From: Magnaporthiopsis rhizophila
Taxonomy: Eukaryota > Ascomycota > Sordariomycetes > Magnaporthales > Magnaporthaceae
Assembly: GCA_003049465.1 (NCBI GenBank)
Contig: PYSS01000250.1
Coordinates: 1 to 17,186, forward strand
Reading direction: 5' to 3'
DNA length: 17,186 nt
Part shown: one piece after another, positions 1 through 8,320 of the stretch
How positions within the stretch are numbered: the stretch's first letter is position 1
Layout of the letters: each line of letters begins with the position of its first letter
Made by a program: the position numbers and the translations under genes
Notes under the pieces: generated by a model
Database searches by the model: none
Seen by the model: the letters and a program-made list of their open reading frames with translations, nothing else
What the model was told of the DNA's origin: nothing

Positions 1-18
1 AAAAAAAAAAAAAAAAAA
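1..18. repeat. Poly(A) homopolymer at window edge
   Basis: The window opens with 18 consecutive A residues followed by non-repetitive sequence. It could be a contig or gap boundary, a simple repeat, or the poly(A) tail of a retroelement lying to the left. Nothing to its right resembles a reverse transcriptase or a SINE promoter, so its origin cannot be decided from this window. Confidence 0.5.
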
Positions 19-179
19 TTGCATCGGAAGCCTGTGCGAAAAGACCATGCCGTGATTTTGGAGCTGGACGTGTAGGTGCTGGCCCTGGCTCCTGGACGAC
101 CTAAGAGGCAGGCTTGACTGTCTCTGCGAGGCGACACTCAGCTTCAAAAGGTAAGCCTGCTGTGAGGCAGAGCTCGCAG

Positions 180-770
180 AAGCAGGATCCCTGCAGAGGT
201 GGGCCAGCTGCCAAAAGTCACAATGAGAAGCGGCGCATCCTACAAGGATCAGAGACACCCACCCCTCCAAGGCGGCACCCAACAGAAGCATTTTAAAAAG
301 AGGACCCCTGCAGAGATGGCACCCAGCACGTTGGCAGAGGAGGCAACACGCAGAAATTTGCAAAGATGGACCAAGCTGCAGGGACGCCGAGCACAAACAG
401 CAGCTAGCTGCAGATTTTAACAGCACCCCTGTGATAAAAAGCAGCACGCAGAAGATGGAGGTAGAGCGGAAGCGTGAAAAGCACAGCCCTGCCAATATGG
501 CTCGAATTGCAAAGGCAGCACGGCCCTCGAGGGCACAACCTTGCCATCGCAGCATCCAGCAGCACCCCCAAAGGCAGTGCCATCAAAAGGGAGGCGTGCA
601 CACACACAAGGTGGGGTCCGGCTGCAAAAGCACAACCTCCGGGAGGCACACCCAGCAGAGTCAAATGGGAGGCGTGCAAACGAAGCAGCACCCCTCCGAA
701 AGAGCACCCCTCACAGACATGCAAACACAGAATCTAGAAAAGGCACGCCCCGCCAATGCAGCATATGTTA
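180..770. repeat. Degenerate CA-rich repeat block, non-coding
   Basis: The top strand is poor in T and very rich in CpA. Similar short segments recur imperfectly. A segment around CCCTGCAGAG appears near 188-198 and 305-315. A GCTGC-AAAAG-CACAA segment appears near 203-221 and 618-636. GAAAAG-CAC-GCCC-GCCAAT appears near 476-497 and 735-757, and GGGAGGCGTGCA appears near 590 and 667. The copies are diverged and irregularly spaced, so this looks like an old minisatellite or shredded repeat rather than a fresh tandem array. CpA is abundant and TpA scarce, the opposite of a strong RIP (repeat-induced point mutation) footprint. The open frames here are short, unlike any family I know, and probably a by-product of the skewed composition. 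Confidence 0.4.
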
Positions 771-1643
771 GCTTTGAGCCCATCATAAAATGCGCTGTCT
801 TTTTAAGGAACGGCGAGCTTGGAGGCCAGGCCAGGCAGCCTGCAGGATTAATTTAATAGCAGCGCCAGCACGTAGAATCTCCTGCCCTGCAGCTCTGCGC
901 AGGACGACTTTGCATTGCGATCTTCAAGGTCACCAATAAGCATCATGTATGGCGTGGTGTTCCAGCTGCGATCCAGGCTGCCCTGGGTGCAACACTCGCT
1001 CTACCAAGGCTGCTGTCGCCCTCTGCAGTCGACTGTGATATCCCAGATGCAAATGTGCCACCAGAGCCGCGGCCTAGTTAGAAATGCCAAGATGCGAGGG
1101 GTGGGATTTGGGTCTCAATGGGCGAAGCTCGATGCTCCTATGGAGCTCCATCACACGCCCCAGACGCAGACCAAGGCAAAAAGCAAACCAGGACCCTGCT
1201 AACGCAAAACGCACGCCCCTCCCCTTCATTAATAGGCTCCAAAAGGTCCGCTGCTGGCCTCCAATTCGAACCTGGTTAAAATTTAAACATAGGAGGAAAA
1301 AATGCAACATAGGTCGACGACATATGGTATTAAATTCAACATGGCGATTTAATTAGGCCTAAAAATTTCGACCAAACCCGCCAGGCTGCTGCTCGGTCGT
1401 TTGTACCTGGCTAAATTCTTTTTTTCCAGCACCACACAGGTGGATTCCAGCGAATGCCAGGCCTGAATTTCCACCATAGCATATTTTGGTGCCTTTTTTT
1501 GGACCTCCATAGGCAGGTTGCCAAATCATTCGTGGTTTACATCGCCGTTATGGTTCGGCTAGCAAATCCTATTTTAGGGTGTCTGGTACCGACGGTAACA
1601 GCATTGCTACCACCAAAATTAAGCCCGCATTCCCAGGGCGAGG
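771..1643. other. Gene-free region, nothing recognised
   Basis: No open frame here resembles a known protein and no splice-supported gene was seen on either strand. Composition becomes AT-richer from about 1260 to 1620, with several short A or T runs. The part next to 1644 would be the 3' flank of the minus-strand hydrolase pseudogene. A stretch near 1262 (minus-strand GGTTCGAAT) recalls a tRNA T-loop but lacks a proper stem and the rest of a tRNA. Confidence 0.5.
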
Positions 1644-2821
1644 TTACGATATGTCCCGAAAAACCCGACCATTGGTGGTGATCCTGTCTGCCAGTCCCGA
1701 CAGATCGATAGGGGCCAAGGGCGACGGGTCATCGGCGAGGAAGCGCACCACTCTCCTGGCGACCCAGGCCGGATTCTCGTCGGCTGTGGAAGGTTCCGGG
1801 ATTAGGAGGCTCCTCGGTTAGCTCATATGATTCTCCAAAATTGCTGTCTTGGGAGGACACAAGGGAAGAGGGCGAGCCACGGGGACTGCGGGGAGTCACA
1901 GAGGGGAGCAGGGGGAGCACATGACAAAGGACGAGGTTGCGGGCTGCGCCCTTCGTACCGATCCAATGGCCCGCATGCGGCACGACGTCCGTCTGCAGGC
2001 TTGAAAAGATGGGCGAGAAGGGGTCCTTGGCGGCGGAGCCCAGGCAGGACTCGCCGCCGAGGATCAGGGTCGGGACGGCCGAGGGCGCGCGGCCGAGGGT
2101 CGAGTTGAAGAAGCCCGCGTCGGCGCCGACGACGCCGTTATCGAAGGGGCCGAACATGGCCCTCAGGAACCCGGGCTTGGCGATGGAGGCGGCGTAGGCG
2201 TCGAGCACGTCGGCCGGCACGCTCGACGTGCCGCTGTAGCTGCAGTGGTAAAAGTACCACGGCAGCAGCTCCCTCTCCCGGCCCTGGGTGAAGAAGACCG
2301 CCGCGCCGGGCACGCCGAAGAAGGCGAGCTGCCAGTTGCCGTAGAGGTCGACGTAAGGGCCGGGCGCGGCGGCCTTCTCGTAGCCGAACCCGGTACTCGG
2401 ACAGCACGAGGCGCCTGACGCGGCCCGGGTGCGACGCCGCGAGCGCGGCCGCGAACCCGGAGTCCTTGTCGTGCGAGACGACGTAGGCGGACGAGACGTT
2501 GAGGAAGTCCGGCACCTGGCGCGGGTCCTCGGCCGCCGTGGCCGCCGTGTAGTCGCCGTCGGGCGGGATGGACGAGTCGCCGGCGCCGCGGCTGTCGGGC
2601 GCGATGACGGTGTAGTTCTGCCGCGCCAGGAGCGGGCCCACGGTGCGCCACGTCAGGCTGTGCTGCGGGTTCCCGTGCGCGAGCGGCACGGGCGGCCCGC
2701 TCCCCGCGTACCGCGGGTGGATGCTGACGTTGCGCGGCGCGATCCGGAGGTGGCCCCGGTCGTCGAAGGGGATCGGGCCGTTGGACGCGGCGGCCGGGGC
2801 GGCGGCGCGCGGGAGGGCTAT
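1644..2821 (-). pseudogene. Alpha/beta-hydrolase fold protein (epoxide hydrolase-like), decayed
   Basis: The translated pieces form a typical alpha/beta hydrolase of the epoxide hydrolase/haloalkane dehalogenase type. In order they show the oxyanion motif HGNPQ, PDSRGAGDS, a nucleophile elbow read as SHDKDSG, LSEY, GFGYEK, and GHWI with the catalytic histidine. Continuity of the C-terminus needs an intron at 1784-1958: donor GTACGA, branch-like CTAAC, acceptor CCACAG. It joins GHWI to ADENPAWVA, and the frame stops at 1644-1646. Three lesions point to a pseudogene. The frame shifts at about 2392, between LSEY and GFGYEK. No in-frame ATG lies between the upstream stop (about 3001) and the conserved region. 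The Gly expected two residues after the nucleophile Asp is Asp. A run of Ala/Leu before residue ASNGP may be the remnant of a signal peptide. A sequencing error at 2392 would remove only one lesion. The family assignment is firm; loss of function is inferred. The 5' limit given (an ATA codon in a good start context) is a guess. Confidence 0.72.
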
Positions 2822-3682
2822 GGCCGCGGCCCGTCCCGACGCCTGAACGGCCGGCGGGAGCGAGGTCGCTGCGTGCGTCCTGACGGATACGGGCGAGTCT
2901 AGTGTGCTTATTATGGTTGCCGTGTCTGGATACCTTGTGCAGGGACACGCAGGTAGGTAGATTAAGCTTGGAAATGAGCCCCGGGCAGGGAGACTCCCTT
3001 ACTGATGGCTTCTGTATGTCCGGGCCGTTTATACTTGTCTTTTGGAGGGGCTGCCAGATCCCCAAGAGGACCCCGCCCCTGTCCAGGGCTTGTCATTAAC
3101 GACGTTCCACCCAATAAATGCTGGATGGATCGTCGGCCCTCCACGGACGGAATCATGGCTGCATGGCGTGCTCTAGCATGTAGGTGCGGAGGCAGGGATT
3201 GGCCAAGCCCGGTGCCGAGACAACGCAGCCATCGGCGTCTGGCCTCGCCAAGGACGAAAGGGCGTCGTTCGCCCACTCGGGTTTGACAATTCCGAGTCGG
3301 CTGACTGACCGCCACAAGCCATGGCTGTGACAAAGCAGATACGGGGAAAGTCTCTTCTGCGATTGTATACCTATTTTCGAGATGAGAAGGGAAGGAAGGG
3401 CTGCAAGAGTCCTGGTTCGCGGAGCGCGTCGGACACCTCCACCTGCGGGTTGGTCCCTCGGAAGATCCGGAATTTGAAAGAGGCTGCAACCCCAGGTGCT
3501 GTGATAACGCTGGGATATCGGACTTAATAAACGCGTGCACACCAGAGGTGTGAGGCAAAAAAAAGGAGGGGATCCAAGAGAAGAATGAAGCAGAATGAAA
3601 TTGACATTGACCTGAACGCCATGCTTTCCAGATAAAACAAAACACATATGTACATGAGAAGCCAAAGAGACCGAGCTCTGGC
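2822..3682. other. Intergenic: hydrolase promoter and DUF3433 3' flank
   Basis: This holds the presumed promoter of the minus-strand hydrolase remnant on the left. On the right it holds the presumed 3' untranslated region of the DUF3433 gene, which stops at 3683. The open frames crossing it on both strands show no domain, no conserved motif and no convincing splice structure. I see no RNA gene or mobile element. Confidence 0.5.
3028..3033 (-). promoter_or_regulatory. TATA box candidate for the hydrolase pseudogene
   Basis: The minus strand reads GTATAAACGG here, a good TATAAA match. It lies about 210 bases upstream of the first recognisable hydrolase codons, which would place transcription start near 3000. 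Between there and 2690 there is no minus-strand ATG at all. This fits a once-functional promoter in front of a gene whose start codon has been lost. Confidence 0.35.
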
Positions 3683-6600
3683 TCACGTCTTCCACCCCCA
3701 GTCCCTGACAAACTTCCGTTGCCTAAACCCAACCCGCGCCTGGAGCCCAAGGCCGACGTTCTCGCCGCCACCCCAGCCGCCCGTCCGGACGGCCGAGGTG
3801 GCAAACACCTGCCCGTGGCCCTTGGCGCTGCTCATGTCGCTCGCCCCCGTGGCCGTCTTCGTCATAGCCGCCCCTCTCCGCATGGTGGCGCGGCGGTCGC
3901 GCCTGGCCTCGCGGCTGTCCTCCCAGCCGAGCCGGAAGCGCATGGTGACGTGCAGGCCGTCGCGGAAGACAGCCGCCAGGTCCGCGACGTCCTTCCACTC
4001 GGCGCCGCGGCCCAGGATGCTAAAGAGGTTGCCGTCGGCGAGCAGCGCGCCCACGCTCGCGATGCTGAGCGGGGACCGGCGCAGCCGCGGGAGGGCCGCT
4101 CCCGCGTTCGCCGCCAGCACCCACGCCGCCGCGCTGGCTGCCAGCAGCGCCGCCAGGAGCGCCTCCAGCACCCGCGTCAGTACCGGGTCCTGCCGCAGGC
4201 GCCGCCACGGCGGCCGGCCCTCGAGCATCTGCAGCTGCGCCCGTGCGACCACGGCGCCCGGCGCGAGGCCCCGAGTCGAGTCGGCCTCGGTGACGGCCCA
4301 ATCTGAGTTGGCGGCCACCGGCGTCGCCGTGGCCGAGATAGGCTTGCGGGAAGCCATGTTCAGCGCCTGGGCGCGCACGATCCCATGCTGGGCCTTGATG
4401 GCGGCCGCGACCGACTCCGCCGCCTGGCCCGTGCCCCCTAGCATATCTAAGGGGATGGCGTATCTGGACGAGACGAGCTGCGAGAAGAACCCGTCGAGGC
4501 GGTGGGGTCCCGGCACCGCGACGTTGGCGAGGCCCGCGTACGACGCCTCGCTGGCGGTCAGGAAAACGGACGAGTCGCGGACGGTCTCCGCTACGGGGAC
4601 GGGCGCCGGCTGGTAGGTGTCCTCGACTACCATCGACGGCGCGCCGAAGCTGACGGCGGCGCTGAGCTGCTGCATCTTCTCATCGCACGAGAGCGCAGAT
4701 ACGGCGGCTACAGACGCCCTGTTGGTGTTGGCGTTGGAGAGCCTACCCCAGCCGTACAGCCAGGTCCCTCTGCCCGTGGCGCCGCCGGGGGTGGATTTCG
4801 CAGCGCCGATGAAGGCGCTCCCGTCTGCAGACCCCGGACCTCTCGCCGTTGATCCGGCCATGTCGATCGTGATGGATTTGCCCTCCGACGAGGCGGTATC
4901 CGGGAAATCAATGCGGATAGAGTTGGTCGTACCGTTGCCGGCCGCAGAGCTGGTCGTCAAGTTGATTCTCAATTCAGACTGGTTATAGAGCTTGCAGTTA
5001 AGAGACGCCCGAATCGCCGGCAGCGTCGTCGTTATGACCGCGCTGTCGGGCCGTGACCCGTTGGTTACGTCTGGCGGAAGCGTCACCCTTGGAAATACCA
5101 GATCTTTGTAAGTGTAGGCAGGGTATGTCGCATTCCCTGACAGGACCAAGGAAGCCAGGACGCCGAGATCGGAGGAAGCGCTCCCGGCCACCGGCTGGGC
5201 TCCGGTGTCGAAGAAGTCTTGTGTCTGGACCTGTACCGCTTTGACGGCGGGCAAGACACTGCTGCAGAAAACCGATGCCACAAAGACGAGCAGCAGAGAC
5301 GCGGCGAAGAGCGACGAGGTCGAGAGCACGGCCGCCCAGTTCTTGGTGGCAAAGGCCTCGTACATGGCAAAGGGCGCCGTGCTGTCGACGAGGTTCATGG
5401 TCATGGTGCGGTACGATCCGCCGCGGGTGAGCTCCGTAAAAGGCGCCAGGGCCCGGATGGTAAAATCAACCAAGCCGACATACATGAAGAGCAGCATGAG
5501 CAGGAAGGTTGGGGCCGCCGTCCAGACAAAGTGGGTTAGCCCGCCGTCGTCCACGTTCGCGAGACCGTCGTTGGACTGCGACACCCGAAGCGTGTATTCG
5601 AGTGCGGCAATAATGCCGGCCATGGCGGCCAGGGAGGCCAGGCGACGCGGCCACTGCATCCACGGCTGCTGCGGCCACGGACCACCGCCGCCGCCAGACT
5701 CGGCATACTCGGGCGACATTGCATTGGGACGAAGAGGCCCGCCAAAGATCTTGAAGTAGCCGTTTCCGGACGCATTGGGCTGCTCGTATGGCTCCACACC
5801 CGTGTAGAAGTACGCGCCGCCCAGGCGCTTCCACAGAGTCGCCGTGTCGGCAGCGCCTGTACCCCTGAGCGCCTGCAATAGAGGTCTGCTGTGGCCGAGG
5901 AGCGCGGCGGTGTCCATCAGCGTGCCTGGGTTCCGCGGTAGGAAGCCCTTTGCTGGAACAAGCGCAATCATGGTGATGCTCAAGAGCACGCAGACCCCCA
6001 GGAGCACGGTCACGGAGTGCACGGCCGCGGGCACCGCTGCAAGGCAATCCTCCGTGACGGTAGATGTGCCCTTCGCGGGGATGTCTGCTGGGCTAGAGAG
6101 GGACGTGAGAGCCAAGATGGAGGCATGGTGCTGGAAGTAGCCCGAAACCAAGCTCGCGAGCGTGGCGGTGTTGAAATAGTCGGTTGGCGTCCCCAGTGTG
6201 CCCTGCTCTAGCCGTCTCAGACCGAACACGAAGCGGCTGAGGGGGTCGACGACGACACGGGCAGGAAGGAACCCGGGGAGACCGTCGTTTGTGGACAGAT
6301 TGTGGTGGAAGAGACGACCAGCTTGGGCATATGAGCCAAAGATGCCCTCCACCACGTCCCAGGGGCGGACTCCATCGAGTCGGCGCGACTGTGGCCGGGA
6401 TGAACCCAGCTTATTTGCGACCAGTGAGATGTCATCCTTGACCAGGTCCGTCTCGTTTATCGTATAGTCGGGGACGCAGATCAGCTGGGTCGATTGAGGG
6501 ATGGATCCGTTCACAGCAACTGAGGTGTTCCCGGCTCCTGAGCTACCCATGTCGATGTTTATGGTGCCAAACACCACGACGACACGCTGGTTCTCAGGGG

Positions 6601-7894
6601 CCATCGATCCTCCACATCCACCGCGTCCGATACGGAGAAAATGCGTCACCTCGTTCGCTGCGGATAAAAGGCCGTTCCCGGAAACGGTGGTGGCGATGGA
6701 GCATCCCGGGGCGGCGAAGGTTACATCCAGCTGCTGGGTTTGCTGAGAGGCTCGGATGCCGCCCACAGACAGCGTCGCAGACTCGCAGCTGAGATTGGGA
6801 TGGAAAGTCTCAACGGTAGTGCCGATCCGGGCGCCGACATCCTTCAGTGTGTCTGACCGAAATCGCTGGTAGGCGAAGCGGCTGGCGACGCCGTCCGGAA
6901 GGGACATGTTTACCTCCTGCAATCCCGCGACGTAGGCGAGAGACAGACCCGTCCCATCGAGCGGAAGCCCAGGGCCTGGACGAAACTGTGATGTCACTTT
7001 GATCTGGGCGGCCTGGTCCGTGACGGTGAGGAGCTTCGGAGCAACGAGGGCGGTTGAGACAACGACGGCGCAGTGCAGGAGTAAAGACACCGTGATGGCG
7101 CAAGCAACAATGGCGTCCTGATTGCGTACGGCCTTGGCCACGGCGACGGGTCGGAGCATGGATACGTAGTCTAGTAACAGTGTGCGCTCGGCGTCGGAGG
7201 CGCCCCTGGCCATGCGCATCCAGGGAGCGGATGACCTGGCCTGGTAGTCGACGCGATGCCAGGCGCCAGCCACAAGGAGCAGAATGGCGACAGGGAGCAT
7301 CTGGAAGGCATATCGCAAGGCGGTCGGTCGGTCGGCGGGGCCTAAGCCGGGGGTTCGGTTAGAGTGTACCAGTACCGCCTGGAGCGCGACGCCCAATGTT
7401 ATAAAGAGCGTTAGAAAGGCGAAAAGAACCCGACGCTGCAGGTAAGTAGGCCGCCACGGCAGCGGGACGTCGATGAGGTCCGGCCTCCTCTCCGGCACGG
7501 GATCGGACCCCTTTTCCTTGGGCAGAGAGGGCGGTAGAGGCTCCTGGGCGGCCGCCGCCGTTCCCCTCTTCATGTTGTAGAGACCCTTTTGTGACGCCGG
7601 TTTGGAGGGGCTCAACGACGTGGTCGACAGGCTCGAGCTCGGGCTGTGGTACTTATGGGACACGGGAGGATCGTGGGATACCATTCGCTGAGGCGGTATA
7701 TGGACCGGTCGAGGGGCGCTAAAAGAGATGTGGCTGCCGACATACGGCCTCTCCTCCGAGCCAGACGAGCCCGCATTCGTGGCCTGGGCCATTCGCTGGG
7801 CCCTCTTCTGCTGCCAGGTCGCGTCCGCGCCCGGCGCCCTGTTGCGACTGTTCCGGCCCCCATTCCGAAGGTGTGCGTATTCTTGGTATGACAT
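3683..7894 (-). CDS. DUF3433 domain-containing large membrane protein (1403 aa)
   Basis: A single uninterrupted frame of 1403 codons, beginning MSYQEYAHLR and ending at a TGA at 3683-3685. The sequence around LPWRPTYLQRRVL, just before the first membrane span, is characteristic of fungal DUF3433 proteins, whose biochemical role is unknown. Residues 1-145 are a polar, Ser-rich and basic cytosolic-type tail. Hydrophobic spans lie near 156-176, 194-212, 261-285 and 623-647, and again near 751-770, 789-815, 853-880 and 1241-1263. This gives two copies of a three-span, long loop, one-span module. Eleven N-glycosylation sequons fall in the two loops (N329, N367, N456, N462, N480, N532; N921, N945, N971, N978, N987), supporting an extracytoplasmic location for both. 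The segments after span 4 and span 8 share an LPR...ALL-type pattern, consistent with internal duplication. The length is usual for the family and no intron is needed. Surface or wall-related function is only a guess from topology. Confidence 0.9.
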   Translation of the reverse strand: MSYQEYAHLRNGGRNSRNRAPGADATWQQKRAQRMAQATNAGSSGSEERPYVGSHISFSAPRPVHIPPQRMVSHDPPVSHKYHSPSSSLSTTSLSPSKPASQKGLYNMKRGTAAAAQEPLPPSLPKEKGSDPVPERRPDLIDVPLPWRPTYLQRRVLFAFLTLFITLGVALQAVLVHSNRTPGLGPADRPTALRYAFQMLPVAILLLVAGAWHRVDYQARSSAPWMRMARGASDAERTLLLDYVSMLRPVAVAKAVRNQDAIVACAITVSLLLHCAVVVSTALVAPKLLTVTDQAAQIKVTSQFRPGPGLPLDGTGLSLAYVAGLQEVNMSLPDGVASRFAYQRFRSDTLKDVGARIGTTVETFHPNLSCESATLSVGGIRASQQTQQLDVTFAAPGCSIATTVSGNGLLSAANEVTHFLRIGRGGCGGSMAPENQRVVVVFGTINIDMGSSGAGNTSVAVNGSIPQSTQLICVPDYTINETDLVKDDISLVANKLGSSRPQSRRLDGVRPWDVVEGIFGSYAQAGRLFHHNLSTNDGLPGFLPARVVVDPLSRFVFGLRRLEQGTLGTPTDYFNTATLASLVSGYFQHHASILALTSLSSPADIPAKGTSTVTEDCLAAVPAAVHSVTVLLGVCVLLSITMIALVPAKGFLPRNPGTLMDTAALLGHSRPLLQALRGTGAADTATLWKRLGGAYFYTGVEPYEQPNASGNGYFKIFGGPLRPNAMSPEYAESGGGGGPWPQQPWMQWPRRLASLAAMAGIIAALEYTLRVSQSNDGLANVDDGGLTHFVWTAAPTFLLMLLFMYVGLVDFTIRALAPFTELTRGGSYRTMTMNLVDSTAPFAMYEAFATKNWAAVLSTSSLFAASLLLVFVASVFCSSVLPAVKAVQVQTQDFFDTGAQPVAGSASSDLGVLASLVLSGNATYPAYTYKDLVFPRVTLPPDVTNGSRPDSAVITTTLPAIRASLNCKLYNQSELRINLTTSSAAGNGTTNSIRIDFPDTASSEGKSITIDMAGSTARGPGSADGSAFIGAAKSTPGGATGRGTWLYGWGRLSNANTNRASVAAVSALSCDEKMQQLSAAVSFGAPSMVVEDTYQPAPVPVAETVRDSSVFLTASEASYAGLANVAVPGPHRLDGFFSQLVSSRYAIPLDMLGGTGQAAESVAAAIKAQHGIVRAQALNMASRKPISATATPVAANSDWAVTEADSTRGLAPGAVVARAQLQMLEGRPPWRRLRQDPVLTRVLEALLAALLAASAAAWVLAANAGAALPRLRRSPLSIASVGALLADGNLFSILGRGAEWKDVADLAAVFRDGLHVTMRFRLGWEDSREARRDRRATMRRGAAMTKTATGASDMSSAKGHGQVFATSAVRTGGWGGGENVGLGLQARVGFRQRKFVRDWGWKT

Positions 7895-8320
7895 GGTCGA
7901 TATGGTGATGGTATGTAAGGGCCAAAAGCACTAGGTGCTACCTGCGATGCGGCATCGTGAAGAGTATGTGTTTTACCTGGTCCGGCGCCGGGATCCGACA
8001 GGAGAGAGAGGTATCGAGGGAGTAAAAGGTGTGGAAAAGAAAAGAGGCAGCTCAAACACAGCGTGTAAGGCGTGCGAGAGCTGGAGAAGGATACGGAGAA
8101 AAGCCAGGGGATCTCCTGGATCTTGACAACAGAGACAAATTGGGAGAGCCAAAGGAAAAGAAAAAAAGGATAAGACGAGGAGAAAGGTGAAGAGCGCAAG
8201 ACTGGGGAAGCGCGGCCAGCTTCAACCTAGCAGGTCGGTGTGGGCGGCCAGGCCCTTGAAAACCGCGGACGAGGAAACGAAAATGGGAAAGGAAACCCAA
8301 CCTGGGGAAGTTTATTGGAC
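7895..8320 (-). promoter_or_regulatory. DUF3433 gene leader and promoter, with short uORF
   Basis: On the minus strand, 8000-8200 is rich in C and T (long CTCTCTC and TTTTTTCTTTTCC stretches), as is usual just upstream of or within fungal leaders. A CCAAT box in minus orientation lies at 8314-8318, about 420 bases before the start codon. A five-codon upstream frame (ATG at 7955-7953, MPHRR, stop 7940-7938) ends 43 bases before the main ATG at 7894. No TATA box was seen. Transcription start is unknown, so whether the uORF is in the mRNA is inference. Confidence 0.4.

Noticed and set aside
1240..1290. tRNA-like T-loop on the minus strand (GGTTCGAAT)
   Set aside because: The flanking bases do not form a 5-bp T stem, and there is no A box, anticodon arm or acceptor stem at the right spacing.
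2163..3065. 300-codon minus-strand frame overlapping the hydrolase
   Set aside because: Its protein is Arg/Pro-rich shadow sequence. The conserved hydrolase motifs are in the other minus-strand frames, and its first codon is not ATG.
2962..3804. 280-codon minus-strand frame between the hydrolase and the DUF3433 gene
   Set aside because: It overlaps the DUF3433 C-terminus in another frame, has no recognisable domain, and covers intergenic sequence with no splice or promoter support.
3648..4616. 322-codon open frame on the plus strand opposite the DUF3433 3' end
   Set aside because: It is antisense to strongly conserved coding sequence, shows the Arg/Ala/Pro/Ser-rich composition of a GC-rich shadow frame, and has no domain.
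7933..7976. Intron in the DUF3433 leader (donor-like GTAAAA, acceptors GCAG or CTAG)
   Set aside because: It would be only about 35-45 nt, with a poor donor and no clear branch site.
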